Positions 26,097-37,325 are shown, counted from the stretch's first letter. The stretch is 64,000 bases of DNA from an uncultured Pelagibacteraceae bacterium (GCA_902567685.1 CACFNH010000003.1:1-64000); one strand, 5' to 3'. Translations and numbers: made by a program. Notes: generated from the sequence alone by a model not told the origin.

Positions 26097-28757
26097 TTAT
26101 CTTCTGAGTTCAGCTTGTGCTGCCGCTAGTCTTGCAACAGGAACTCTGAATGGTGAACAAGAAACATAATTTAAACCTACTTTAGAACAAAATTCTATAC
26201 TTTTAGGATCTCCACCATGCTCACCACATATTCCTAGCTTTAATTTTTTGTTTTGTTTTCTGCCTCTACTAGATGCAATTTCTACTAGCTCTCCTACTCC
26301 TCCTTCATCAATACTAACAAACGGATCTTTTTCAAAAATCTTATGATCAACATAATCATTTAAAAATTTACCAGAGTCATCTCTGCTAATTCCTAGTGCT
26401 GTTTGTGTTAAATCATTTGTCCCAAAACTAAAAAAATCTGCATATTTAGAGATAGCTTTTGCCTGTAAAGCTGCTCTTGGTAACTCAATCATAGTTCCAA
26501 CAATATAATCAATTTTTACTTTATGTTGCTCTTGGACTTGTTTAGCAACTCTATTTACAAGACCTCTTAGTATTTTTAGCTCTAAATCAGTTGAGACTAA
26601 AGGAATCATAATTTCAGCAATTGCAGATTTTGACTTTTCTTTTTTACACTCAACTAAAGCTTCAAAAATAGCTTTGCATTGCATCTCATATATTTCTGGA
26701 AAAGAAATACCTAACCTGCATCCTCTATGACCTAGCATAGGATTTTGTTCATGAAGTTCTGCTATTCTGTCTTTAATTTCTTTGGCACCTAAATTTAATG
26801 ATCTCGCTACTTCTTCTATATCTTTATCTGATTTTGGTAAAAACTCATGTAAAGGAGGATCTAACAGCCTTACTGTAACTGGCAATCCATACATTGTTTT
26901 GAATATCTCTTTAAAATCATTTTTTTGATGAGGTAAAAGCTTGTCTAAAGCATTATTTCTGTCATCAATAGACTTTGATAGTATCATTTGCCTTACTGAT
27001 AAAATTCTTTCTTCATCAAAAAACATATGCTCAGTTCTGCATAAACCAATGCCTTCTGCTCCAAATTCTCTAGCAATTTTCGTGTCTTTTGCAGTCTCTG
27101 CATTTGTTCTTACTTTTAATTTTCTAAATTCATCTGCCCATTTCATGATAGTAGAAAAATAACCAGATATCTCAGGTTTTACTGTTGGAACTGTTCCAAA
27201 CATAACTTTGCCACTACCGCCATCAATTGTTATAACATCTCCTTCTTTGACTATCTTATCACCTGCTTTGAATTGTTTAGTTTCATAATCAATATTGATA
27301 TCTCCTGATCCAGAAACACAAGGCCTTCCCATTCCGCGTGCTACTACTGCTGCGTGACTTGTCATTCCTCCTCTTGAAGTAAGAATTCCCTTTGCAGCAT
27401 GCATGCCGTGAATATCTTCTGGCGAAGTTTCAACTCTAACTAATATAGTATCTTCCATCATTCCATTTAATCTTTCTGCTTCTTCTGCAGAAAAAACTAC
27501 TTTTCCACTTGCCGCTCCTGGAGAAGCAGGTAGTCCTGAAGCTATAATTTTTTTCTCTACTTTTTCATCTAATGTTGGATGAAGTAATGTTTCCAGCGTA
27601 TTTGGGTCTATTCTAAGAATAGCTTCTTTTTTTGAAATCAATTTTTCTTTGACCATATCGACTGCAATCTTAATAGCAGCTTTTGCAGTTCGTTTTCCTG
27701 ATCTTGTTTGCAACATCCAAAGTTTATTGTTTTCAACAGTAAATTCAATATCTTGCATGTCTCTGTAGTGTTTTTCTAATTTAAGGAAAATCATTTTAAG
27801 TTGCTGATAAACTTTAGGCATAGCTTCTTCCATTGATAAAGCTTTTGAGCCAGATTCTTTATTAGCCTTTTTGGTTATATATTGTGGAGTTCTTGTTCCT
27901 GCTACTACATCTTCTCCTTGAGCATTGATTAAATATTCTCCAAAAAAAGCTTTTTCTCCCGTTGAAGGATTTCTGGTAAATGCAACTCCTGTCGAACAAT
28001 CTTCTCCCATATTACCAAAAACCATAGCTTGAACATTTACTGCAGTCCCCCAATGATCTGGAATTTGATTTAGTCTTCTATAAGTTTTGGCTCTCTGACT
28101 ATTCCAAGACAAAAATACTGCGCTAATAGCTCCGTAAAGTTGCTCTTTAACATCTTGAGGAAATTCTGTTTTTTTTTCTTTTTTAACTAATTCTTTAAAA
28201 TTTTTGATTAAACCATCCCAGTCACTTTCATCTAGTTCTGTATCTGAAAGAACTCCTTTGGTTAATTTATAGTTATCTATCATTTCCTCAAACAAATGAC
28301 CTCCTATACCTAAAACAACATTGCTATACATCTGAATAAATCTTCTATAACTATCTTTTGCAAATCTTCCGTTAGATGTTTTTTTTGCTAAAGCTTTAAC
28401 AGTTTTATCGTTTAAACCAAGATTTAGAATAGTGTCCATCATACCCGGCATAGATATTCTGGCTCCAGATCTTACAGAAATTAAAAGAGGATTAACTAAA
28501 TCTCCAAATTTTTTCTTTGTTTTTTTTTCAATTTCTTTTAATTTTTTTTCAATATCTTTTATTATTCTGCTAGGTAATTTTTTCTTATTATTGTAGAAAA
28601 TATCACAAACTTCAGTTGAAATAGTAAATCCTGGAGGCACTGGTAGACCGAGTCTTCCCATCTCTGCAAGATTGGTTCCTTTTCCGCCTAAAATATTTTT
28701 TTTATTTTTTAGTTTTTTTATCTTTTTGTCATCAAAACTAAAAATTACTTTGCTCAT
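26097..28757 (-). CDS. ppdK: Pyruvate, phosphate dikinase
   Basis: Interconverts pyruvate plus ATP and phosphate with phosphoenolpyruvate, AMP and pyrophosphate. In SAR11 it can stand in for pyruvate kinase or feed gluconeogenesis. The N-terminal ATP-grasp domain includes GGKGTNLAEM and SVRSGARISMPGMMDT, and the phosphohistidine domain has its catalytic His in GGMTSHAAVVARGMGRPCVSG. The C-terminal barrel has AEGIGLCRTEHMFF and the catalytic Cys in GICGEHGG. At 886 residues it is full length. It follows glyS immediately, the glyQ-glyS-ppdK order common in alphaproteobacteria, and its stop is next to the convergent nadC. Confidence 0.97.
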   Translation of the reverse strand: MSKVIFSFDDKKIKKLKNKKNILGGKGTNLAEMGRLGLPVPPGFTISTEVCDIFYNNKKKLPSRIIKDIEKKLKEIEKKTKKKFGDLVNPLLISVRSGARISMPGMMDTILNLGLNDKTVKALAKKTSNGRFAKDSYRRFIQMYSNVVLGIGGHLFEEMIDNYKLTKGVLSDTELDESDWDGLIKNFKELVKKEKKTEFPQDVKEQLYGAISAVFLSWNSQRAKTYRRLNQIPDHWGTAVNVQAMVFGNMGEDCSTGVAFTRNPSTGEKAFFGEYLINAQGEDVVAGTRTPQYITKKANKESGSKALSMEEAMPKVYQQLKMIFLKLEKHYRDMQDIEFTVENNKLWMLQTRSGKRTAKAAIKIAVDMVKEKLISKKEAILRIDPNTLETLLHPTLDEKVEKKIIASGLPASPGAASGKVVFSAEEAERLNGMMEDTILVRVETSPEDIHGMHAAKGILTSRGGMTSHAAVVARGMGRPCVSGSGDINIDYETKQFKAGDKIVKEGDVITIDGGSGKVMFGTVPTVKPEISGYFSTIMKWADEFRKLKVRTNAETAKDTKIAREFGAEGIGLCRTEHMFFDEERILSVRQMILSKSIDDRNNALDKLLPHQKNDFKEIFKTMYGLPVTVRLLDPPLHEFLPKSDKDIEEVARSLNLGAKEIKDRIAELHEQNPMLGHRGCRLGISFPEIYEMQCKAIFEALVECKKEKSKSAIAEIMIPLVSTDLELKILRGLVNRVAKQVQEQHKVKIDYIVGTMIELPRAALQAKAISKYADFFSFGTNDLTQTALGISRDDSGKFLNDYVDHKIFEKDPFVSIDEGGVGELVEIASSRGRKQNKKLKLGICGEHGGDPKSIEFCSKVGLNYVSCSPFRVPVARLAAAQAELRR

Positions 28758-30812
28758 TTATGCACCTTCCAATTTCGAAAAATCTATAAAATTATTAAAT
28801 GTTTTACAGAACATTTTTAATAATTCCAGACGATTATTTTTGATATCATGATTCTCGTCATTTACCACCACATTATCAAAGAAATTATCTGTGTAGCTTT
28901 TTATCTCAGATAATTGTATTAGCAAATTTTCATAGTTTTTGTCCTCTTCTCTTACTGTAAAAGCCTTACGAATCTCGTTAATTTTTTCAAAAAGACTTTT
29001 TTCTTCATCTTTTCTAAAAAGAACAGCATCAGGTTTTCCAAATATCTCTTTTTTTTCACGATCAAGTATGTTGGAAGCTCTTTTGTAAGAGTAAATTGCA
29101 TTTTTTCCAATATCTTTTTCTATATATTTGTTCATAAGAATACCTTTTCTAAAAAGATCTAGGTAGTTGTCACCTGTGTGAGAACTAATAGATGCTTCAA
29201 TTATGTCATTTTTAACATTTTTTTCTTTTAATATATTTCTCATTCTTTCTTTAAGAAAGTTTAATATTTCTTTTTCAATATTTGTATTTTTGATTTCAGT
29301 ACCCTGGTCTTTAAAAAGTGTTGCTGAATAATTAATAAGATCTCTTAAACTAATATTTATTTTATTTTCAATTATGATTCTAAGTAAACCAATGGCTGAA
29401 CGTCTAAGAGCAAAGGGGTCTTTTGAGCTGGTTGGTTTTTCATTAATTAAAAAGAATCCTACCAAGCTATCTAGTTTATCAATTATTGAAATTGAATAAC
29501 TTATTGTTTTCTTTGGTACATTTGAGGCTAAACCTGTTGGAAGATAATGATCACTTATTGAGTTAGCAACATCTTCTTCAAATCCTTGGGCCAAAGCAAA
29601 ATATTTTCCCATAATTCCCTGTAACTCAGGATATTCTCCAACTAGATCAGAACATAAATCAGATTTAGAAATAGAGGCTGCTATTTCTATTTTTTCTTTA
29701 TTAGTGTTTAGTTGATCTGATATTGGAGCTGCAAGTTTTCTCAATCTTTGTGTTTTATCATAAATGGAACCAAGCTTATCATAAAATGTAATGGTCTTTA
29801 ATTTTCCTATTTGTTTAATCAAATTTTTAGACTTATCTTTGTCCCAAAAGAATTTAGCATCAGAGAGTCTTGCTTCAACAACTCTTTTGTTTCCTTCTTT
29901 AATAAAATTTTTACTATCAGTTTTATTGGCTACAACTAAAAAGAAATTAGTTAATTTGTCTTTTTTGTCAAAAAGAGGAAAATATCTTTGATGTCCTTGA
30001 AGAGTAGATATAATAATTTCGCTAGGTATCTTTAAATAATCTTTATCAAAATCTACCAATAAAACATTTGGATTCTCAACAATATTTGTCACTTCTTCTA
30101 AAAGCTTAGTATTAAAATTTTCTTTATAATTTTTTGATCTACAAGTAGTTTCAAATCTTTTTAATATCTTTGTTTTTCTTTCTACATGATCCAAAATAAT
30201 TTTATTGTTTTTTAAAAAAGAATTATATTCTTTAAAAGTTTTAATGTTTTTTGTCTTTGTAATTAAATCTGTTTCTATAATTACAGAATTAGTAGACATA
30301 AGATGATGGTAATTAAATTTTAAAACACTCTTATTAAAAATAGCTACAATTGACCTTAAGGGCCTCGCCCACATTAAATTATTGTCAGACCATTTCATTG
30401 ATTTTTTCCAACTAATCTCATTTAAAGATTTTGGTATTATTTTAGTTAGAAGGTCTTGTGTTAAAATTTCTCTAGGCTTAGTTTTAACAAAATAAAATTT
30501 TCCTTTTTCTATTTCCTTCTCAAAAACATCTTTTTTATTAACCTTTTGAGCATTTATAAAATTTTCCAATATATTGTCTGAAACTCCCACCTTTGGGCCT
30601 TTAATTTCTTTGGATAAAATCTTCACTTTTTCTGAGAGATTTTGGATAAAAAGAGTCAATCTTGTTGGTGAAGAATAAATCTTTAAAGCTTTATATTTTA
30701 AACCTTCCTCTTGAATTGATTTTTCAAAAATTTGCTTCAACTCATTTCTAGCATTAATTTGTAATTGAGGTGGTATCTCTTCACTGTAAAGTTCAAGTAT
30801 AAATTCAGCCAT
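28758..30812 (-). CDS. glyS: Glycyl-tRNA synthetase beta subunit
   Basis: Works with GlyQ in an alpha2-beta2 enzyme that charges tRNA-Gly; the beta chain binds tRNA. The start AEFILELYSEEIPPQLQ is the family N-terminus. WARPLRSIVAIF, LQGHQRYFPLF and VVEARLSDAKFFWDKD are well-known internal motifs, and the C-terminal DALR-type anticodon domain contains NRLELLKMFC. The 684 residues are normal. The start is 3 bp after the glyQ stop. The beta chain normally diverges faster than alpha, and this copy is very Lys-rich as expected at this base composition. Confidence 0.96.
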   Translation of the reverse strand: MAEFILELYSEEIPPQLQINARNELKQIFEKSIQEEGLKYKALKIYSSPTRLTLFIQNLSEKVKILSKEIKGPKVGVSDNILENFINAQKVNKKDVFEKEIEKGKFYFVKTKPREILTQDLLTKIIPKSLNEISWKKSMKWSDNNLMWARPLRSIVAIFNKSVLKFNYHHLMSTNSVIIETDLITKTKNIKTFKEYNSFLKNNKIILDHVERKTKILKRFETTCRSKNYKENFNTKLLEEVTNIVENPNVLLVDFDKDYLKIPSEIIISTLQGHQRYFPLFDKKDKLTNFFLVVANKTDSKNFIKEGNKRVVEARLSDAKFFWDKDKSKNLIKQIGKLKTITFYDKLGSIYDKTQRLRKLAAPISDQLNTNKEKIEIAASISKSDLCSDLVGEYPELQGIMGKYFALAQGFEEDVANSISDHYLPTGLASNVPKKTISYSISIIDKLDSLVGFFLINEKPTSSKDPFALRRSAIGLLRIIIENKINISLRDLINYSATLFKDQGTEIKNTNIEKEILNFLKERMRNILKEKNVKNDIIEASISSHTGDNYLDLFRKGILMNKYIEKDIGKNAIYSYKRASNILDREKKEIFGKPDAVLFRKDEEKSLFEKINEIRKAFTVREEDKNYENLLIQLSEIKSYTDNFFDNVVVNDENHDIKNNRLELLKMFCKTFNNFIDFSKLEGA

Positions 30813-30815
30813 AAA

Positions 30816-31694
30816 TTAACTTTGAGAATTTAGCCATACTGATCCGGAGCCTTTAGCGAGTTCTCTTATTCTGTTAATATAACCAGTTCTTTCAGCAACA
30901 CCAATAACACCTCTGGAGTCTAATAAATTAAAAATATGACTAGCTTTTAAACATTGATCATAAGCTGGTAAAGCAAGTTTTTTTTCAAGCAGTGCTTTAC
31001 ATTCTTTTTCTGCTATTTCAAAATTTTTTAAAAGTAGTTCGGTATTTGCAAATTCAAAATTGTAAGCAGAAAATTCTTTTTCTGATTGAAAAAATACTTC
31101 TTTGTATTTTACTCCTTCATTGTTCCAATCTAAATCAAAAATATTATTTTTTCCTTGTATAAACATACAAAGTCTTTCCAATCCATAAGTTAATTCAACA
31201 GACACTGGTTTACATTCTATTCCAGTCATTTGTTGGAAATAAGTAAACTGAGTTATCTCCATGCCGTCACACCAAACTTCCCATCCTAGGCCTGCAGCTC
31301 CTAAAGTAGGGCTTTCCCAGTCATCTTCTACAAATCTTATATCATGATTTTTAACATCAATTCCCATTGCAGCTAAACTCTTTAAATATGTTTGTTTAAT
31401 ATCTTTTGGAGATGGTTTTATTATTACTTGATATTGATAATAATGCTGTAATCGATTTGGGTTTTTTCCATATCTTCCATCAGTCGGTCTTCTTGAAGGT
31501 TGAACGTAAGCTGCCTTCCAAGGTTTTGCTCCTAATGATCTTAAAGTTGTTGCTGGATGAAAAGTTCCTGCTCCAACTTCCATATCATAAGGTTGAAGAA
31601 TAACACATCCATATTTTCCCCAAAACTTTTGTAGGTTCATCATAATGTCTTGAAAGGATAAAAATTTTTTATTCTTTTTATTTTTTTTTGGCAT
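30816..31694 (-). CDS. glyQ: Glycyl-tRNA synthetase alpha subunit
   Basis: Class II catalytic subunit that makes glycyl-adenylate. The N-terminus [35 protein letters not shown] and the segment [20 protein letters not shown], with motif 2 arginines, are near-identical across bacteria. ELTYGLERL and the C-terminal [14 protein letters not shown] complete the fold. The 292-residue length is normal, with a short Lys-rich N-terminal extension ([10 protein letters not shown]). It is directly downstream of the S49 peptidase gene, whose stop abuts its start, and heads the glyQ-glyS-ppdK cluster. Confidence 0.98.
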   Translation of the reverse strand: MPKKNKKNKKFLSFQDIMMNLQKFWGKYGCVILQPYDMEVGAGTFHPATTLRSLGAKPWKAAYVQPSRRPTDGRYGKNPNRLQHYYQYQVIIKPSPKDIKQTYLKSLAAMGIDVKNHDIRFVEDDWESPTLGAAGLGWEVWCDGMEITQFTYFQQMTGIECKPVSVELTYGLERLCMFIQGKNNIFDLDWNNEGVKYKEVFFQSEKEFSAYNFEFANTELLLKNFEIAEKECKALLEKKLALPAYDQCLKASHIFNLLDSRGVIGVAERTGYINRIRELAKGSGSVWLNSQS

Positions 31695-32507
31695 TTATAA
31701 ACCAAATCTTTGCCAAATAGCTTTTTCTTCTAAAGTGTTTGCTAAATTATCTATTTGGTTTTCAATAGAGGATGAAAGTTTTTTAGCAATAAAACTTTTT
31801 TGTTTTTCAAATTTTTTAATTACTACATCTTTACCAAATTTTTCCTTTAAGATTTGATCTGCATTTCCTATTCCATCTATGAGACCTAAACTCAATGCTG
31901 TGGAACCTGACCAAAATTCTCCAGTAAATATATTGTTCTTTTCAGGATCTTTTAATTTTGTCCCTCTGCTTTTTTCAACAATTTTGATAAAATCTCCATG
32001 TAGTTCCAACTGAAGCTTCTTCAGTCTTTTAACATCTTCTTCTTTTTCATCAACAAAAGGATCTAGTGTGCTTTTATTTTTCCCAGCAGTGTAGATTCTT
32101 CTTTCTACACCAATTTTTTTAATCATTTCTTTAAATCCAAAAGAAGCGCTGATAACTCCTATTGAGCCTATGATTGAACTTGAGTTTGCATAAATTTCAT
32201 CACCAGCACATGCTATAAAATACCCGCCAGAAGCAGCTACATCCTCAGCAAAAATTAAAACTTTAGTTTTATTCTCATCAGCCAATTGCCTTATATAGCT
32301 GTAAATTAAATGTGACTGCACAGGAGAGCCTCCAGGAGAATTTATAGAAATGGCAACATGTTTGGGTTTTTTAAAAGAAAAAGCCTTTTTTAAAATTTCT
32401 TGTTGGCTGGCAAGGTCCATTCCCTGCTTAAATCTACCCACCGAACCAATAATCCCTGTTAATCTTACGTGAGGAACTATTTTCTTTTTTTTGAAAATCC
32501 AAAACAT
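31695..32507 (-). CDS. S49-family serine peptidase (SppA/SohB-like)
   Basis: Membrane-associated peptidase that degrades cleaved signal peptides or other short hydrophobic peptides. The ClpP-like fold is marked by NSPGGSPVQS, the nucleophile Ser in VAASGGYFIACAGDEI and the catalytic Lys that follows in RIYTAGKNKSTLDPF, forming the Ser-Lys dyad. At 270 residues it is the short bacterial form. There is no clear N-terminal signal peptide, so it may sit on the cytosolic face. It is divergent from ispB over 150 bp. The usual name in alphaproteobacteria is sppA or sohB; the sequence does not decide between them. Confidence 0.9.
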   Translation of the reverse strand: MFWIFKKKKIVPHVRLTGIIGSVGRFKQGMDLASQQEILKKAFSFKKPKHVAISINSPGGSPVQSHLIYSYIRQLADENKTKVLIFAEDVAASGGYFIACAGDEIYANSSSIIGSIGVISASFGFKEMIKKIGVERRIYTAGKNKSTLDPFVDEKEEDVKRLKKLQLELHGDFIKIVEKSRGTKLKDPEKNNIFTGEFWSGSTALSLGLIDGIGNADQILKEKFGKDVVIKKFEKQKSFIAKKLSSSIENQIDNLANTLEEKAIWQRFGL

Positions 32508-32657
32508 AATATAATGATTAATATTAATATTCTTATATCAGTACTAGATTTAAATTTTAAATATTTTGTACGCTACTCCTAGTTGAATTGAAGGTGCGTC
32601 AACTGTGATTAAATTAAAAAAACTTATAAGTTAAAAAATCTATTAGAATAAAAGAAT

Positions 32658-33671
32658 ATGGGATCAGTAATACCGCTTAAAAAATCTGTAAATACGGCTT
32701 ATCTGGATTTAAAGAATTTAGTTGAGGATAAGCTTTTAAAAGTTGAAAATTTAATAGAGTTAAAACTTCAAAGCAAAGTTGATTTAATCAAAAAAATGAG
32801 CGACCATCATTTTCGTTCTGGAGGTAAAAGATTAAGAGCCCTGCTTACCTTGGGTTCAGCAAGATTGGCTGGGTACGCTCCTGGAGAAAGAGATGTTAAT
32901 TTGGCTGCATGTGTAGAATTAATTCACTCTGCAACTTTGCTTCATGATGATGTTATTGATGAGAGTTCTGTTCGAAGAGGAACAAAAACTACAAATTCTA
33001 TTTGGGGAAATCAATCATCAATATTAGTAGGAGATTATTTATTAAGTAGATGTTTTGAAATCATGGTAGATGATGGAGATCTAGAAATTTTAAAACTACT
33101 TTCTTCTACTTCTTCTAAAATTGCTCAGGGTGAAGTTTTGCAACTTCAACATAAAGGTGAGGCTGATTTACTTGAAGAAACTTATTTAAAAATAATTAAT
33201 TTAAAAACAGCAGCTCTTTTTTCTGCAGCTACTAGAACGGGCGCTTGCCTTGCTGGAAGTAATGAAAAAGAAAAAGAAGCTTTGGAGTCTTACGGAAAAA
33301 ATCTTGGCTTAGCATTTCAAATAGCAGATGATGCTCTTGATTATTACTCTAAAGAAACTATTTTTGGAAAAGAAATTGGAAAAGACTTTTACGAAGGTAA
33401 AACTACCTTGCCCTTAATTATAATATTTCAAAGAGCAAACAGTGAAGAAAGAAACTTTCTATTAGAAATATTAAAAAAAGAAAAAAGAACTGAAGAAGAT
33501 TTTAGTGAAACTTTAGCTTTAATAAATAAATATAAGGCAGTTCAAGAAAGTCTAAAAAGAGCTGAATATTTTGTTAATGTCTCTCGCGATTCATTGGGAA
33601 TTTTCAATGATAATCAAGATAAAATAGTTTTACAAAACTTAACTGGATTTAGTCTTAGTAGATCTTTTTAA
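32658..33671 (+). CDS. ispB: Polyprenyl diphosphate synthase (octaprenyl/decaprenyl type)
   Basis: Elongates farnesyl or geranyl diphosphate with isopentenyl units to make the side chain of ubiquinone. The two Asp-rich motifs are LLHDDVIDES near residue 96 and LAFQIADDALDYY near residue 226. Length and the residues before the first motif (small side chains) point to a long-chain product. At 337 residues it is standard for alphaproteobacterial IspB/DdsA. It converges with pdxH, overlapping by 4 bp. The 150-bp divergent region upstream holds a 12-bp palindrome at 32621-32632 that could be an operator. Confidence 0.95.
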   Translation: MGSVIPLKKSVNTAYLDLKNLVEDKLLKVENLIELKLQSKVDLIKKMSDHHFRSGGKRLRALLTLGSARLAGYAPGERDVNLAACVELIHSATLLHDDVIDESSVRRGTKTTNSIWGNQSSILVGDYLLSRCFEIMVDDGDLEILKLLSSTSSKIAQGEVLQLQHKGEADLLEETYLKIINLKTAALFSAATRTGACLAGSNEKEKEALESYGKNLGLAFQIADDALDYYSKETIFGKEIGKDFYEGKTTLPLIIIFQRANSEERNFLLEILKKEKRTEEDFSETLALINKYKAVQESLKRAEYFVNVSRDSLGIFNDNQDKIVLQNLTGFSLSRSF

Positions 33672-34300
33672 GGATATAAAATTTCTTTGACCCAACTACC
33701 TTCTTTAAAAACATAATTCAATCTTTGATGTGTTCTATTTTTTACCTCTAGCCAAAATTCAATTTCTTGAGGTTTAACTCTCCAGCCTGACCAATGTGAA
33801 GGTCTAGGAACATTTTTTTTATCTGGATATTTTTTTTCAAATTCTTTTATCTTTTTTAGGAAATCATTTCGGCTTTCCATTTTTTCTGATTGAGATGATG
33901 CCCAAGCTGCAATTCTACTCCCGTAATCTCTGGAACTAAAATATTTATCAGCCTCTTCATTATCAACTATGCTTACTTTTCCCGATACTCTTACTTGTCT
34001 TCTTATGCTTTTCCAATGAAAACACATTGAGGCATTTGGATTGTTTTTCAAGTCATTTCCTTTTTTGCTATTAAGGTTTGTATAAAAAACAAAACCTTTA
34101 TCGCTTAAACCTTTAAGCAAAACCATCCTAACGCTAGGAACACCTTTTAAATTTGAGGTCGCTACAGATAAAGCGTTTGGATCATTAATTTCACTTTTTT
34201 CTGCATCGGCAAACCATTTTTTAAATAAAACTATAGGATTTGCTTCATCTTGAAAGCAAAGATCTAATCCTAACGAATTATGGCCATTATTTTGATTCAT
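33668..34300 (-). CDS. pdxH: Pyridoxamine 5'-phosphate oxidase
   Basis: FMN enzyme that converts pyridoxine or pyridoxamine phosphate to the coenzyme pyridoxal phosphate. Characteristic segments are NPNALSVATSNLKGVPSVRMVLLKG, FYTNLNSKKGNDLKNNPNASMCFHW and the C-terminal RPSHWSGWRVKPQEIEFW with the conserved substrate-binding Arg-Trp and ending RLNY. The 210-residue length is normal. It is divergent from aroC across 34 bp, too short for two separate full promoters unless they overlap. It converges with ispB by 4 bp. Confidence 0.96.
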   Translation of the reverse strand: MNQNNGHNSLGLDLCFQDEANPIVLFKKWFADAEKSEINDPNALSVATSNLKGVPSVRMVLLKGLSDKGFVFYTNLNSKKGNDLKNNPNASMCFHWKSIRRQVRVSGKVSIVDNEEADKYFSSRDYGSRIAAWASSQSEKMESRNDFLKKIKEFEKKYPDKKNVPRPSHWSGWRVKPQEIEFWLEVKNRTHQRLNYVFKEGSWVKEILYP

Positions 34301-34334
34301 ATTTTCTATAAAATAATTTATACATTAAATAACT

Positions 34335-35414
34335 ATGTCTTTTAATACTTTTGGTAAAATATTTAGATTTACTACATGGGGAGAGTCTCATGGCCCTGCA
34401 ATAGGTTGTGTAATTGATGGTTGTCCTCCAAATATACCTATATCTGAATTAAATATCCAAAAAGATATGAATAGGAGAAGGCCTGGACAGTCTAAGTTTA
34501 CTACTCAAAGAAAAGAGTCTGACAAGGTGATAATTCTTTCTGGCGTTTTTCAAGGTAAAACTACTGGAACCCCTATATCAATAATTATTTATAATGAAGA
34601 TAAAAAATCCAGGGACTATGAATCCATAAAGAATAAATTTAGACCTGGTCATGCTGATTTTACATATTTTAAAAAATATGGAATTAGAGATTTTAGAGGT
34701 GGAGGAAGACAGTCTGCTAGAGAAACAGCTTGTAGAGTTGCGGCAGGAGCGGTTGCAAAAATTGTATTAAAAAAAATGATAGGACCAAAATTTAATGTTA
34801 TTGGAGCTGTGACTCAGCTAGGGTTAATGTCTTGTGATAAAGGCAATTGGAAAAATTCTGAAATAAGAAAAAATCCATTTTTCTGTCCAGATAAAAAATC
34901 TGTTAAGTTATGGGAAAAATATTTATTAGCAGTTAGAAAATCTGGATCTTCTTGTGGAGCTATCATAGAGCTAAGAGCTTCGGGGATTCCAGTAGGTCTA
35001 GGAGCGCCTATATACTCAAAATTAGATAGCGATATTTCTGCTGCGCTGATGAGTATTAATGCAGTTAAAGGTGTAAATATTGGATCTGGAATGAATTCAG
35101 CATTTTTAAGTGGAGAAGAAAATGATGAAATTAAAATCAAATCTGGAAAAATAAAATTTAAAACTAATAATGCGGGTGGTATTCTTGGAGGGATATCTTC
35201 AGGACAAAATATTGTTGCTTCCTTTGCTGTAAAACCAACTTCTTCTATTTTAACAAGTAGAGAAACGATAGATAAAAAAGGTAAAAATACAAAAATATCT
35301 GTTAGGGGTCGTCATGATCCTTGTGTTGGAATCAGAGCTGTTCCGATTGGTGAGGCAATGCTATCTTGTGTTCTTTTAGATCATTACTTGATGAACAGAG
35401 CTCAGTGCGGTTAA
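34335..35414 (+). CDS. aroC: Chorismate synthase
   Basis: Makes chorismate from EPSP, the last step of the shikimate route, using reduced FMN as catalyst. The family landmarks are [19 protein letters not shown] at the N-terminus, [37 protein letters not shown] in the middle and [18 protein letters not shown] at the C-terminus. The 359 residues are full length. The stop abuts the dxs stop on the other strand with no bases between. The gene stands alone in its direction. Confidence 0.98.
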   Translation: MSFNTFGKIFRFTTWGESHGPAIGCVIDGCPPNIPISELNIQKDMNRRRPGQSKFTTQRKESDKVIILSGVFQGKTTGTPISIIIYNEDKKSRDYESIKNKFRPGHADFTYFKKYGIRDFRGGGRQSARETACRVAAGAVAKIVLKKMIGPKFNVIGAVTQLGLMSCDKGNWKNSEIRKNPFFCPDKKSVKLWEKYLLAVRKSGSSCGAIIELRASGIPVGLGAPIYSKLDSDISAALMSINAVKGVNIGSGMNSAFLSGEENDEIKIKSGKIKFKTNNAGGILGGISSGQNIVASFAVKPTSSILTSRETIDKKGKNTKISVRGRHDPCVGIRAVPIGEAMLSCVLLDHYLMNRAQCG

Positions 35415-37325
35415 TTATGAAGTTTTATTCTTTGCAAAAACAATATTTGATTTAAGAGTATCTTCTATTTTGTTTGCTATTGCATTACTGTCCAGTCCTG
35501 CAGTTTTGTACATTTTTTGAGGACTATCTTGATCAAGAAATACATCTGGTAAAACCATTGACCTAAATTTTAAACCTTTGTCAAAAACACCCCTTTCTGA
35601 CAAAAGTTGCATTACATGTGATCCAAATCCACCAATAGATCCTTCTTCTATAGAAATAACTACCTCATGATTATTTACAATTTCCATAATTAATTTTTCA
35701 TCTAATGGTTTTGCAAACCTCGCATCTACTATTGTTATGTCTATTCCTTTTTTAGATAAAATTTCTGAAGCAATTTTGCACTCTTCTAGTCTAGCTCCAA
35801 AATTCAATATTGCAGCTTTTTTTCCAGATTTTATTATTTTACCTTTTCCTATTTCTAGTGTCTCATTTATGTTAGGAAGCTCTACTCCTATTCCATTTCC
35901 TCTAGGATATCTAAATGCAGAAGGACGATCATTAATTTTGACTGCAGTATTAATCATTTTTACTAATTCTGCTTCATCGCTTGGAGCCATTACAACAAAA
36001 TTTGGCAAAGTAGAAAGATAAGTAATGTCAAAAGAGCCAGCATGAGTAGGTCCATCTGCTCCTACTAAACCTGCTCTATCTATAGCAAATCTTACAGGTA
36101 AAGATTGAATAGCAACGTCATGTACTACTTGGTCGTAAGCTCTTTGAAGAAAAGTTGAATAAATTGCAGCAAAAGGTTTATATCCTTCTGTTGCTAATCC
36201 TGCTGCAAAAGTTACCGCATGTTGTTCGGCAATTCCGACATCAAACATTCTCTCAGGAAATTTCTTTTCAAATAAATTTAATCCAGTACCAGATGGCATA
36301 GCCCCGGTAATTCCAATAATTTTAGTATCATTTTCTGCATGCTTTATTAAAGTTTCAGCAAAAATTTTTGTATAGGCAGGTTTATTAGAATTACTTTTCT
36401 TTTGTTCTCCTGTTACTACATTAAACTTAGAAACACCATGATATTTATCACCAGATTCTTCGGCTGGTTTATAACCTTTGCCTTTTTTTGTAACTGCGTG
36501 AATAAGTATTGGGCCTTCGTGTTTTGAATTTTTAACATTTTCAAAAATTGTAACTAAATTATCAACGTCATGGCCATCAACGGGTCCGATATAATAAAAA
36601 CCAAGTTCGCTAAATAGAGTTCCACCCGTTACTATACCTCTTAAAATATCTTCTGCTTTACCTGCTTTCTGGCTAAACCTTTTTGAAAATGCTGAAATTA
36701 TTAGTTTTATAGTTTCTCTTAAACTAAAATAAATTTTACCAGAAAGAAGTTTTGGTAAATATTTACTCATCGCTCCTACTGGTCTAGCAATAGACATATC
36801 ATTATCATTTAAAACTACTATTAATTTTGATTTTAATGCTCCAGCATTGTTCATTGCTTCATAGGCCATACCTGCGCTCATGGCACCGTCTCCTATAACT
36901 GCTATAACGTTATTACTATCGTTCGACAGTTTTTTTGCTACTGCCATTCCAAGAGTTGACGAAATTGAGGTTGAGCTATGTGCTGCTCCAAAAGGATCGT
37001 ATTCGCTCTCTGATCTTTTTGTAAATCCTGACAGGCCTCCTCCCTGCCTTAGAGTTTTGATTTTATCTTTTCTTCCAGTAATTATTTTATGAGGATAACA
37101 TTGATGTCCTACATCCCAGACTAATTTATCTTTAGGAGTGTTAAAAACATAGTGCAATGCTACTGTGAGCTCCACAACTCCTAGTCCGGCTCCTAAATGA
37201 CCTCCAGTTTCTGAAACAACATCAACTAGTTCATTTCTAAGCTCATCGGATATTTGTCTTAATTTGTTTTTTTCAAATTTTCTAAGATCTGCTGGAAAAT
37301 TTATTTGATCAAGTAACTTCGACAT
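35415..37325 (-). CDS. dxs: 1-Deoxy-D-xylulose-5-phosphate synthase
   Basis: First step of the methylerythritol phosphate isoprenoid route; it condenses pyruvate and glyceraldehyde-3-phosphate with thiamine diphosphate. The thiamine-binding motif [18 protein letters not shown] and the His-rich AAHSSTS near the N-terminus are present, with the transketolase pyrimidine domain ([15 protein letters not shown]) and C-terminal domain following. The 636 residues are normal. It shares its start base with the stop of ispA upstream, in the order xseB-ispA-dxs that is typical for the alphaproteobacterial isoprenoid operon. Confidence 0.98.
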   Translation of the reverse strand: MSKLLDQINFPADLRKFEKNKLRQISDELRNELVDVVSETGGHLGAGLGVVELTVALHYVFNTPKDKLVWDVGHQCYPHKIITGRKDKIKTLRQGGGLSGFTKRSESEYDPFGAAHSSTSISSTLGMAVAKKLSNDSNNVIAVIGDGAMSAGMAYEAMNNAGALKSKLIVVLNDNDMSIARPVGAMSKYLPKLLSGKIYFSLRETIKLIISAFSKRFSQKAGKAEDILRGIVTGGTLFSELGFYYIGPVDGHDVDNLVTIFENVKNSKHEGPILIHAVTKKGKGYKPAEESGDKYHGVSKFNVVTGEQKKSNSNKPAYTKIFAETLIKHAENDTKIIGITGAMPSGTGLNLFEKKFPERMFDVGIAEQHAVTFAAGLATEGYKPFAAIYSTFLQRAYDQVVHDVAIQSLPVRFAIDRAGLVGADGPTHAGSFDITYLSTLPNFVVMAPSDEAELVKMINTAVKINDRPSAFRYPRGNGIGVELPNINETLEIGKGKIIKSGKKAAILNFGARLEECKIASEILSKKGIDITIVDARFAKPLDEKLIMEIVNNHEVVISIEEGSIGGFGSHVMQLLSERGVFDKGLKFRSMVLPDVFLDQDSPQKMYKTAGLDSNAIANKIEDTLKSNIVFAKNKTS

